A stretch of DNA of 64,000 nt. Origin: Aquilaria yunnanensis. Taxonomy: Eukaryota > Streptophyta > Magnoliopsida > Malvales > Thymelaeaceae. Positions 34,287 through 44,227 of the stretch are shown piece by piece. A program made the position numbers and the translations under genes. The stretch covers positions 72,880,001 to 72,944,000 of the forward strand of contig CM077599.1 in NCBI GenBank assembly GCA_039654915.1. The letters are read 5' to 3'. Position 1 is the stretch's first letter. Every line of letters starts with the position of its first letter. Below the pieces are notes generated by a model. It did not search any database, was not told the DNA's origin, and saw nothing but the letters and a program-made list of their open reading frames with translations.

Positions 34287-35866
34287 TCACTTGTCGGAGT
34301 CATAGTCCTCATCTTCGGCCCTATCTTCCTCCATTTTTCTGTCTTCCGGGGGTGGCATCCTCAGATATTTCCGAACTTGGCCCTGTTTGATCAGCGACTC
34401 TATGTACTTCTTCAGCCGGAAGCAATCTTCGGTGTCATGGCCGTGGTCCCGATGAAACTGGCCAAACTTCTTGTCATTCTTTCTGTTATCAGCGGCCATG
34501 GCCCTTGGTCGCTGAATCTGCGTCCTTTTTCTTTCCAGCGCCATGAGGATGTTGGTCCGTGAAATGCCCAATGGTGTGAAACTTTGAGGTTTCCTTCCTC
34601 GCATCCTCCGAAGTCATCCTGCGTGATCGGTTAGATGACGAGCTTGTTGACTGGACTCTTCGGCGCGGGGGTGATCAGGCTTTGGCCCAGCCATTCTTAG
34701 TTCTTCGGCGGTCATGTGCTGTTCTCTTCTTCGGTAAAATTCTCCGAGGGTCTCCGGGGGGTGCTTTGAGAACTCGTAGAACAGCTGTGAGTCTCGTTGA
34801 ATGCCTCGCGTCATGGCGAGCATGCGGATTTCGGGTCTAAAGTCTGGGACGCTCAGAGCTTCCCTGTTGAATCTTTCGACATAGTCTCCGATGGTTTCTC
34901 CGTTCTTCTGCTCTATGTCGAACATCTGCACGGGCATCTTCGCCGTAGGTCGGCTCCCGATGAACTGCTGGGTGAAGGCTGTGGACAACTCCTGGAACTT
35001 AGTGATGGTTCCGGAAGGCAAAGAATTGTACCATGCCGTGGCTGGCCCTGTGAGGGTGACTTCGAAGCACTTGCACATGGTAGCGTCGTCAGCACCGTGC
35101 ATTATCATGCTGGCATGGCTGCCTCAACGACGGCCTGAGTGAAAGGGGAGTCATTTTCGCAGGATGTTGCCGAGGGTCTGGCCCAGACAGATCTTCTGGC
35201 CACTTGTTTCTCCACTTTGTCCAGCCGTGCTAGTATCCTCTCCATCAGCTCTGTGGCGCTAGGGCCTTCTTCAGGGAATGGAGATCGCCGGCGCCTCTTT
35301 GGGGTGTGAGTTCGGCGCGGAGGGGGCAAGGACCTCGCCTCAGGCGACGAACTGCTTCGCTGCGAGACTCTCGGTCGCTTCGACCCGGTTTGTCCCACAG
35401 GCCGTTTCCCGAGGGCTATATCTTCTGTGGATGATTCTTCGCGAGGGTCTACATTCCCCGAACCACGATGTCTGGACTTGGGGCTTTTCATCCGAGGGCG
35501 TGCCGATGAGGGGGGTTTCTGGGCCTGTGCTTGCTGTGGCCACCTTCGGTCGATCCGTTGGGTCATTTCAGACACGACCGAACGCTGAAGGTCTCTCAAG
35601 AAGCTCATGGTGATTACCAGAGGGCGGTCTTCCTCAGGCGCAGAAGTCCCTGGGAGTGTTTGCTCAGCAGCCGGTTGTATCTCAGGCGCGGACGGGGACT
35701 TCGGGAGCCCCTTGTCCTTAGAACGCCGAGTCTCAACGACAGCGATCTTAGAGTGGCTTCCCACAGACGGCGCCAAATGATGGCCTGGGGCCTCATCGTT
35801 TTGAGTCATGATGACTGTCGAGGAGACTTCTAGGAGGAAGAACGCCTGGAAGGTGGGTCGCCCCAA
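34287..35866 (-). pseudogene. Tat gag, with internal deletion
   Basis: The frame opens from inside the 5' LTR on the minus strand, runs across the primer binding site and encodes a basic, proline/serine-rich N-terminus (to 35105). A frameshifting deletion of roughly 100 bp or more follows FTQAVVEAAMP. The gag core resumes at 35108-34614 with ATMCKCFEVTLTGPATAWYN. The C-terminal part, 34604-34287, has FHRDHGHDTEDCFRLKKYIE, a Tat signature. Three frames are needed to cover what should be one, so Gag is lost. Confidence 0.85.
35760..35777 (-). other. Tat primer binding site
   Basis: On the minus strand, TTTGGCGCCGTCTGTGGG directly follows the LTR end ATCA. This form is common to Tat/Athila-type gypsy elements, distinct from the methionine-tRNA site of the Tekay element. 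Confidence 0.85.
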
Positions 35867-36622
35867 GGAGAGTACCTGAAAAGCTGGTAAACAGGGTTAG
35901 GAGGCCCCCGGAGTGTCTTTCCGGGGGGGGAGCCTCCGACGCCCAAGTCAGTGGTGGCTGAGAGAAAGGCAGAGAAGATAGCACAAAGGGCTGAGGAGTT
36001 TTGCCTGGTAATGGGAGCCGTATTTTGCCAGCCAACCGTCCTCCTGTCTGGTGTTAACTCCTAGTTTTTATAGGAGTGCCTAGCCCGTTCAGATCACGAC
36101 ACGTGTTCGGTCGGATGTTCCTGACTTTCTGGGCATAGGAGACAGATAGTAGGTTACCTTGAGCCATGTGCTGAGGCGGGCCATGATGTGATTTCGATGG
36201 CGTCAGCGTGGCAGAGCGCCTTTTGAGGCGGATTGTGGCGTCTGTGATTGGATGTGTCAGAGGCTTCCTTAAATGCTTCCGTAAATCTCCTGCCGTACTC
36301 CCGAGGTCCCTGGGTGAGGTCGTCCTTTGGTTCGAACAGAGCCTCTTCGGGAAATAAGCCCCGAGTTCGGTGGTTCCCAGCTTCAGGGAGTTCCGCCTTC
36401 GGGGATATCATGTTCGGCTCGCTATGTCTGCTGCCCCTTTTCCGAAGGCGATTTGCTCACGACCCTGGGGGGGCGAGTAGTGTCCTGGCGTGCCGGGCTC
36501 GGAGCTCTTCGGCTATCTCCCGAGGTGCTTGATCACACCTTTTCCCGGGTAGCGCCAGCTTCTTCTGGCCGTTCTTGTGGCAGGGAGTTCGGCCAGATAG
36601 AGGCGATAGCGTTTGGCTATCA
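35778..36622 (-). repeat. Tat-type 5' LTR (right copy)
   Basis: It is 845 bp, the same as the left copy except for about eight substitutions and one extra 11-bp segment near 36138-36148 (GAGACAGATAG, a small duplication of neighbouring sequence). It contains CACGTG near 36099, which reads CAAGTG in the other copy. Confidence 0.93.
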
Positions 36623-37019
36623 AACGTTCAACCAGATTTCAAAGGGACTTTTCTGATTATTCCAACAGTCTTCAATGTCTCTTATGCATCCATTGGAGTA
36701 TAAAAACATCAAGAATCATCAGGGAAAACACCCTTGGCAACTAGAAAAGAGAATCCATTGTTAAAGAGCTCAAACTTGATATTTGCCAAGAACTTGTGCC
36801 TTCATTTGTTTATCTAGCTTTGAGAGCTTCTATTGTTCTTACTACTTTGTAACCTTGTAAACATCATTTTGGTGAAATTGAGTTGGTGAGGTTTCTAGTT
36901 AGCCTTTAGGAAAACTAGTGAGTGGTTGTGGTAGAGAGAACTACTAAAGGAGTGTTTACTTTTGTGATTCATAATAAAGAAGAAAACTCTCAAGTGGTGA
37001 ACTTGATGAGAGGAGTAGT

Positions 37020-38182
37020 GATGCGAACCCCGATGGTATAAAGACCATGAAACGCGCCCAAGATGTGATTCAAGCTCCACAAGACATCAAAGAGACTAGG
37101 TTTAAAACCCCCACCCCTAATCAACCTGTGATTAGAAACGAGAAGTATAGAACTCCAAGAACACAAGCACACTTGTGCACCAAGGCAGTCCACAAAGAAC
37201 CAAACAGAAAACGTCTCCAAAGAGCAATATTATTTCGAAATTTTTCTGTATGTTTACATCCAGAATATGTGCCTTTATATAGGCCTAAACTAGGGTTAAA
37301 ATCTGGGCAAAATTCGCAGCCTAAATCCCTTAGGAATCCTAGATACAAAGACATAGGAAATTCTAGTCAAATTAGGACTCTAATTCCTAGTTTGAACAAG
37401 TTTAATGAATGCAGCGTATACCACTTTTCCAAAAGGATTTAAAACTATTCCATAGCCTAAATAACTTCCTAAATAATGTATCTAAATAGGATTTGAACGA
37501 AAATAAAATATAAATACAAGATTAAACCCGAAAAACTCCCAAATAGCCTTTTTGGGTGCATTTTGGGCACTTTAAGGTTCTCTCTTGTATCTTCAGCTCC
37601 AAGCTTGAATCTTTGAGTTCCAATGGCATGAATCTTCCTCTTAGATGTGGAAAAATAGGTCTAGAAAGTTAGAGCTCAAAAATCCAGCTTATGAGCACAA
37701 AATGCATCAAGAACACTTAAGGTGGCTCAAATGGTGCACTTTGAGTGGGGTCCTTGGTGTCCTTATTTTGTGACTTGTCTAAGCACTCCAGAACTGAGTA
37801 CCAAGCATGTCCATCATCTCCATATGGTGTCTTGAAAGTTCCAGCAGCTCCTTGTGAAATTTCATGTCCATTCTCCATGAAGAAACTTGAAACAAAGCCT
37901 TGTAGTGCACTTGAGAGCTCCTTAGCTTTCTTCCTTGTCATAGGTCCACTAGAAACCTTTAATGGGTCCTTGCCTTCTCCATGTGTGCCTTCCTTGATCA
38001 TATCAAGTAGGCTCTCAAGAGGAGAGACCGAACCTCTATAAATCTTTATGTGCAAGCTTCTCTCATTCTCTCTACATACTTGATCTTTGGTTGGTGTTTT
38101 ATGCAACCTATCTTGGTTGAATTTGTTTGTTTTCAAAAATAATTCAAAGGTTACTTTCAAAGAAAATTTTAGGTGGATTGTG
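37020..38182 (-). mobile_element. Gypsy-derived fragment inserted in the solo LTR
   Basis: This 1163-bp segment interrupts the solo LTR and is flanked by GTAGT at 37015-37019 and 38183-38187. Its minus strand encodes a frame (38190-37717) with SGPMTRKKAKELSSALQGF, a short Gag-pol-linked motif found near the 3' end of some plant gypsy elements. LTR-like sequence follows, ending GGGTTCGCATC next to the right-hand duplication in that orientation. No RT or integrase is present, and only one LTR-like end. It may be a truncated insertion or a short non-autonomous element; the boundaries are by eye. Confidence 0.6.
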
Positions 38183-38340
38183 GTAGTCATTTTCTGGTTA
38201 GAATAGGGTTAATTATTGTTCCTTAAATTAAGTTTGAGTTTAAAGGTTCAAGAACTCATTTTTGGTTTGATTTGGAACCCAACCAATTCACCCCCCTCTT
38301 AGTTGCATTTGGGCCAACAAAAATGATGAGGCATACCTTA

Positions 38341-38411
38341 AACTGCTAGTCAATAAGAAAAATTGGAAGCATAAATTCTCAAAAAAAAATAAAATGATGA
38401 GGGATACCTTA
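38341..38411. repeat. Second copy of the 71-bp intron duplication
   Basis: It starts AACTGCTAGTCAATAAG and ends GGGATACCTTA. It matches the first copy (25271-25326 joined to 38325-38340) with a few changes, mainly in the A-run and at GGCATAC versus GGGATAC. On the minus strand the splice donor of the DUF707 exon at 38408 lies within it, so the duplication also copied a donor site. Confidence 0.85.
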
Positions 38412-38618
38412 GATGTATTAGTACCATCAAGAGATGGAGGAGATGGAGGAGATGGAGCAAGGGTACCAATTGGATGTTTCTAGGCCATAGTGGAGGGGCT
38501 TCTATCAAAAGAATAAAAGAGATCAGGTGAAGCAAAAAGTCCAGTTGCCAAATTAAGCTGCAAATATCAAAGATAGAAGTTCTATTAGTTAGATCAAATG
38601 AAAATTTATAGTCAATAA

Positions 38619-41107
38619 TGTCACACCCCACACAGGCCCCAGCCTGTGTACTCTCAGTGCCACTCACCATTTTACCCATGAGTTATTTGGATACTCTTAA
38701 GTTCAGGTGTTATTAACTACCTATTATTTTAGCTACTGTTAGTTTTAAGTCTTATTTTCTTAAGCTGAGAGCTGGGAGGTGTCCCAGGAGGCTTATGAGT
38801 TAATTAGAACAATAACCTGCAGCTTAAGTAGGGCCCAACCACTAACTTGTAACACAAGGCAAGGCTGTAACTCAATAACTTGTAATACAAGCAAGGCATA
38901 CACTTAATCTGTTAAGTGTCTAGGATGTGTGCTCATCAAGTGTGCTACTTTCATGAATGACAACCAAGAAGCCCACATCTTTGTAGTTTGAAAATCAAGG
39001 TTTCCATGCACATGTATATTCGGCCAAACAAAGTATCTCAAGAGGTTTCTTCATGAAACATAACCATATGCTCATAAACTTAACATAACTTGGCACATAA
39101 GCATCCAACATATGTACATACAAAACCATGTACAAACAAGGCTACATATACACACAAAATAGCCTAAGTACAAGCATCACTAGCTTGGAAACATACCAAG
39201 GATGCTACAAGTCCAAAATAGCCAAGGTTAAGTTTTACAAGCCATGTACCCTTACTCCCCAAGAAAATACCTAAGTGTGCAATACAACAGCACACACTGA
39301 AGCACCAACCCAATGACCATATTCATGGTCATGAAAGTGAACACTACAATTAGAGCCATAGTCCACACATCCATCCTACACCTAGACTGATCCCACAACT
39401 ACACAAGCCTGCAAAACTTAGAACATAAGTTTCGGCCTTAAACCATAAGACTTGTAATGCAAGTAATCAAGCCAAGATTGAGTTGGCACATACCTTGAGC
39501 AATAAGTGTACTACCTAGCACACAAACTAGCAACTCAAGCAAACTACTCAAGCTGTATATCCTTTCCCGAAACAAAAATATATGGGCAATGAGTAACAAT
39601 TACTCAGTAGGGATTCACAAACGACCATATAAGGTCTATTTAGTTAAGTCCATGACTTAACCTCCACAAGCTTACTTGTCCTACAAGAAAGACATGAAAA
39701 CAAGTAAAACACAAAGAGGCCGAGACATATAATCATCATAAACCAACAATATATGGGTTAGCATGCACAAACAGACAACCAAGCACACAAAACACACACA
39801 CACACCATAAGATACATTTGGCCATATTCACTAGCATGTGTCCATGTGCACTTTTTGCACTTCCATCTTCACAACTTTACTCCCATTCCACTAGAGCTCC
39901 GAATTCACTAGCAAGTTGACCTCCTTCACTAGGAATTCTAACACATGCCATTACCTTGACTAGTTAGCCAAATAACACAAGCCCGAAAGCTTCTCAATAT
40001 GCCCTTCAAGCTGCTAAGATCACATAGCAAATTTCAACCATCACTTAGTTACTTTATTTACTTGATCATGGAATATAACCAAGAATCCAAGTAAACCGTG
40101 AAACCCTACCTTCTCAAACACAAGCTTGAGCTCTCGGTTGAGTATGTCTTTAAGCTTCCAATCCAAGGTTGCCTAGCATAACAAGGCCATCACTTAGCTA
40201 TTCTAATCACTTGATCATGGACATTTACCAAGAATTTCAAGTGAATCATGAGCCTTACCTCAAATTTGAGCTTGAAAGCTCTCGGCTGAACCTTGTTCTC
40301 CAATTTTCAAGGTCCAAACTTGAAACTCAAGGTCGCCTACCTCCAAAATTGAGGATTCCAAGCTTGGTTTCATGATCAAGCTTCACTTTCACCTTAATTT
40401 GGCATCAAAGCGTCAAGAACACTTCAAGAACAACTCAAGCCTTCTAAACTCGGTTAAGGGCACAAATGAAAGCCTTGGCCGAAATTAATTTCCTTGTTTG
40501 CTAAGTAGAATCATGTTTAAGCGGTTATAGCCACATGTCCTTCTTTTGGCTTAATGTCACTCTTGGTCCTAAACTATTTTGCATGGATCACTTCACCCCT
40601 CAAGTCTCCATGGCTTCACTTTAGTCACTAGAATACATGTTCATTTCAGCATTAATCTTAGCTCATGGCCTACATTGCCAAGCTTTAATCAAAATAGCTA
40701 AAAATGGTCATTAGCCCATGCATATTTTCGGCATTTTACCAAGCTTAATTAACCGTATAAATAATGGTATAAATCTTGGTGGAAAGCATAATCATAGCCG
40801 GCCATCAAAGTTAAAAAAGAATTGGTCTAATTCCTCATTTCTCCTTGCACTTATTTGCATGGCTGAAATTACTAATTTAAGTTTCATAGTTCCATTTGCA
40901 TCACTAGTTCAAGTATACATTATAGTCCTCCAACTTTATTTCATGCCAAAAATATCATAGCCTAGTTTCCATGTACACTTAAAACCCAAACTTTCTTAGG
41001 TTTGCACTTATACCCTTATCCTCATTTTCAATCAAGTCCCTCATGTTTTAAATTGGTGTTTTTCTATATTCTTGGCCTAAGCCAAGTACTAAGGGATGGT
41101 CCTAACA
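38619..41107 (-). mobile_element. Solo LTR, 2489 bp, Tekay-like, in the DUF707 intron
   Basis: Ends on the plus strand are TGTCACACCCC and GTCCTAACA, with a perfect duplication AATAA at 38614-38618 and 41108-41112. The minus-strand reading resembles the other long LTRs here: an early GGCTTAGGCCAAG, the motif ACTGAGTAATTGTTACTCA (39590-39620 region) and a later TTTTGCAGGCT. It contains no coding domain or second LTR. I infer minus orientation from these shared blocks. Confidence 0.87.
40040..40295. repeat. Two degenerate repeats of about 145 bp in the solo LTR
   Basis: Related segments at about 40040-40140 and 40190-40290 both carry ACTTGATCATGGA, then ACCAAGAAT, CAAGT, ACCT and AAGCTTGAG or GAGCTTGAA followed by CTCTCGG. 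They resemble in style the repeats in the solo LTR at 6442, though the sequences differ. Confidence 0.6.
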
Positions 41108-41414
41108 AATAAGGTTACAAAAACTTATAAGATGCATACAAACATATAACACTCTAAATGGAACAAAATATGATACCTTAGATGACAATGTCGGGAAAGA
41201 TGCTCATACAAAGAATCCAAGAACTACTGTAGCAAACGTTGATATGATAAGCCTCATATTGTCATTTGATTTTCTACCCACCTGACTGAATACAGTAAGA
41301 AGCGATTCACAAAAATCAGCAGTGAAATTGTTCTAGTTTCAGGTGAAATAAGGTTTATAATTTCTTCCTGAAAAAATCACTGTAAATTCCAAACCTGCAG
41401 ATGGGGACTCCCAT

Positions 41415-41999
41415 TAACTCTGAATGCCCAATCACAGAAAAGGCACAGCAATAAGGTAAGCTTTTTAAGCATTCTTCAATAGGCGAACTTTTGAGTTGCC
41501 TCACCATAAAGCAGATGAGAGACTCATATAAGACAGTGAAACTTACTGTGATGGACAAAAGAAAAAACATAATTAATATGTACACCAAAATTGAAATGAT
41601 ATTGATGTCACAGGCATCCTTTTTTTTTTTTTTTCAAGCAGCCCAAACGCAACTAAATCACTTTGGTAGTGTATCCAGTAATGTACAAGCATTGAGAAAC
41701 TACAAAAGACAGATCTGTAATCCTTGAATACCAATATCCCTTATTACGAACACAACTCCACCAGCACTGGGACAAAACAATGAAGCATCCTTTCACCTAA
41801 TATTCATCAAGTCAATACTCAAATAAATAACATGAAGCTCTTTCTCAAACAAGATGTTAAAAAGGTCGCTTCTCAAAATGAAAGGAAAAACACCCAGACT
41901 ACAAACATCGATCATGTGACAAAGAGTAGAAACAGAAGAAACTCATATTCTTATCATACCAAACTAGAGATTTTAAAGTTCTAATCAAAACTAGAAAAA
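41415..41999. other. Upstream region of the DUF707 gene; left end of CACTA not found
   Basis: This interval lies between the DUF707 start codon (minus strand) and the first CACTA coding exon (plus strand). It should contain the DUF707 promoter and 5' UTR as well as the left end of the CACTA element. I do not see a CACTA terminal repeat. A T-run sits at 41620-41636. The frame at 41355-41588 on the minus strand has no family resemblance. Confidence 0.45.
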
Positions 42000-42391
42000 A
42001 TGGACAAAAGTTGGATGGATAAACCAAGGTTTGATAAGGAGTATAATGAAGGGGTTGAAGGTTTTCTAAATAATGCTTTTGAGAGTAGTTCAAGAGATGG
42101 GAAAATATTATGTCCGTGCCAGAATTATAAGAATTTATTTTGGCATAGACGTGACATGGTAAAGGAGCATTTGGTGTGTGATGGTGTTGAAAAGGGATAT
42201 CATTGTTTTGTATTTCATGGGGAACCCACATCTTCTAGTTCATCTTTTAGAAAAATGCAACTGACTCATCGAGTTTTCCCTTATGATATGAGTGGTTTGT
42301 TACGTGACATTTTTGTAACTACTACTCCTGGACTTAACCCTATGGAGGAAGTAGATGCCAACAATTCAGAAGATCTTGAGTTTTGAGATGG

Positions 42392-42460
42392 TGATGATCT
42401 CAACCCTATGGAGGAAGCTTATGATGATCTCAATCCTATGGAGGAAGCTTGTGATGACCC
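42392..42460 (+). repeat. Short in-frame coding repeat in TNP2
   Basis: The phrase GATGATCTCAAYCCTATGG, continuing into AGGAAGCTT, occurs twice (about 42392 and 42425). A related CTTAACCCTATGGAGGAAG lies just upstream near 42332. It encodes repeats of LNPMEEA in the linker after the zinc-binding domain. Confidence 0.7.
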
Positions 42461-44227
42461 AATTTTATAGTCTGGAACATACTATAAATTGCTCAATGAT
42501 GCAAAGCAAGAGTTATATCCTGGGTGCATGAAAGCCTCTAAACTTTCCTTTGTGGTTCATCTTCTTCATCTTAAATCTCTTAATGGATGGACCAGTAAAT
42601 CATTTACCATGCTTTTGGAGGATCTCAATGAGGTTTTTCCTGCAACTTTGATTCCTAAGTCATCTTATAAAGCTAAAAAGTGCATAAAAGACTTAGGTCT
42701 TGGATATGAAAAGATCCATGCATGTCCAAATGACTATATGTTGTTTTAAGGTGATAAATCATCTCAAGATTCTTGCCATGTATGTGGTGCCTCTCATTGG
42801 TCCAACAAACAAAAGGTGTTTAAAAGATGCAATAACCAAGAATAGCAAAAATGAAACCAGCCAAAGTTCTCAGATACTTCCCATTAATACCTCACCTTCA
42901 AAGATTATTCATGTCCTCAAAGACCTCTGAACTAATGAGATGGCATCATAAAGGTCGTTCTAAAGATGGGCTAGTTAAGCATCCTGTGGACTCATTGGCA
43001 TAGAAATATTTTGAAGAAAGATATCCAGACTTTGCTTTGGAACCTCGAAATGTAATATTTGGTCTTGGTGCATATGGATTTAATCCATTTGGTCAGATGT
43101 TTACCTCTCATAACATATGGCCAATTATCCTCATTCCTTATAATCTACCACCATGGGCTTGCATGAAACAATCTTCTTTTATTTTGTTGATGATTATAGC
43201 AGGGAAAAAGGCTCATGGAAATGATATCGATATTTACTTGGAGCGTCTGATTGAAGAATTGCTTTAACTATGGGAAGGCATCGAGTGTTATGATGGGTTG
43301 ACTAAGAGTAGCTTTCTTCTATGAGCTACTTTGTTATGGACAATTAATGACTTTCCTGCCTATGATAACCTATTTGGCTAGAGTACAAGTGGACGTTATG
43401 CATGCCCTTGTTGTGGGAAGGAAACACACTTTGATTGGCTTTTTAATAGTAAAAAATTTTGCTATCTAGGGCATCGACGTTAGTTGAATCAAACTCATAA
43501 TTTTCGATACCAAAGACAATTTTTTGATGGGGAAAAAAAGTTGAGATCTGCCCCTATTCCTTTATCTGGTAGTGATGTGTTAAAACAATTGGAGGGATGT
43601 GAGTCACTTACGGGAAGACAAAACTTATATATAGGAACAAAAGAAGTTATGTTGATGATGATGATGATGTTGATGAAGAAAAGGACCCCTAATGAGGTTA
43701 GCTTATGGAAGAAAAAAAGCATATTCTTTAAGCTACCTTACTGGGAATCTCACTTAATACGCCATAACTTGGATGTTATATATGTTGAGAAAAATGTGTG
43801 TGACAATTTGATAGCCACCTTACTCAACATGCAAGGGAAGTCAAAGGATAACTATAATGCTCATCTCAACTTAGTAGAAATAGGCATCAAAAAAGAACTT
43901 CATCCTTATAAAGACTCAAAAAACAAAGTAAGTTTACCTGCTACTGCCTATTCTACGTCCAAAAGTGAGAAGCATACCATCTGGAAAGTTTTAAAAGAAG
44001 TTAAGGTACCTGATGGGTCAAACATCTTAGATGTGTCAATTTGAAAAATTGTAGAATTTCTTTTCTCAAGTCTCATGACAATCACATTCTAATGCAAGAT
44101 CTTCTTCTATTAGCTTTACGATCTTCTACGCCAAAATAAGTAACTTCAATTACCATTGAGCTATGTAATCTCTTCAAGACTATTTGCTCAAAAACACTTA
44201 ATACCAAAGAGCTTGATAAACTTCAAG

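Larger units (their letters stand above)
26034..36622 (-). mobile_element. Ty3/gypsy Tat-type retrotransposon (Retand-like) with antisense ORF
   Basis: Its LTRs at 26034-26867 and 35778-36622 are near-identical and flanked by a perfect duplication AACGT (26029-26033, 36623-36627). Gag, protease, RT, RNase H, a second RNase H and integrase all read on the minus strand, so the 5' LTR is the right-hand one. The primer binding site begins TTTGGCGCCGTCTGTGGG, as in Tat/Athila-type elements. Between integrase and the 3' LTR, on the plus strand, lies a multi-exon gene of the Transposase_28 type, known as an extra antisense ORF in some Tat lineages. Gag-pol is broken by deletions and frameshifts, so the element is not autonomous. 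Coding GC content is much higher than in the surrounding host DNA. Confidence 0.93.
25327..38319. mobile_element. Solo LTR (copia-type) split by later insertions
   Basis: The ends are TGTTGGATTTG and GGGCCAACA, with a perfect duplication AAAAT at 25322-25326 and 38320-38324. The remaining sequence (25327-26033, 36628-37019, 38188-38319) totals about 1.23 kb. It includes the early phrase TTTTGATGATAACAAAACAT and, near the right end, AATTCACCCCCCTCTTAGTTG, both common in LTRs of large copia elements. No gag, pol or second LTR of this family is present. It lies within an intron of the DUF707 gene. Confidence 0.85.
38408..41414 (-). pseudogene. DUF707-family gene, first three exons, with stops
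   Basis: Minus-strand coding exons: 41414-41395 (ATG, MGVPIC), 41285-41177 and 38557-38408, all with GT-AG borders and consistent phase. The second gives GRKSNDNMRLIISTF, a hydrophobic membrane-anchor segment, then SFPTL. The third starts LNLATGLFASPDL and ends TNTSK. This matches the N-terminus of plant DUF707 proteins (type II membrane anchor, then a low-conservation linker before the catalytic-like domain). A TGA replaces codon 34 within the anchor, and a TAG lies at codon 26 of the third exon. A solo LTR (38619-41107) enlarges the intron between exons two and three. Confidence 0.8.

Noticed and set aside
41767..41775. CACTGGGAC as a possible CACTA left end
   Set aside because: No matching inverted CCCAGTG on the right side near 50000-51500 and no 3-bp duplication could be paired with it.
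42120..42231. Minus-strand frame 41899-42231 opposite the CACTA start
   Set aside because: The plus strand encodes the recognisable transposase-associated domain; the other strand does not.
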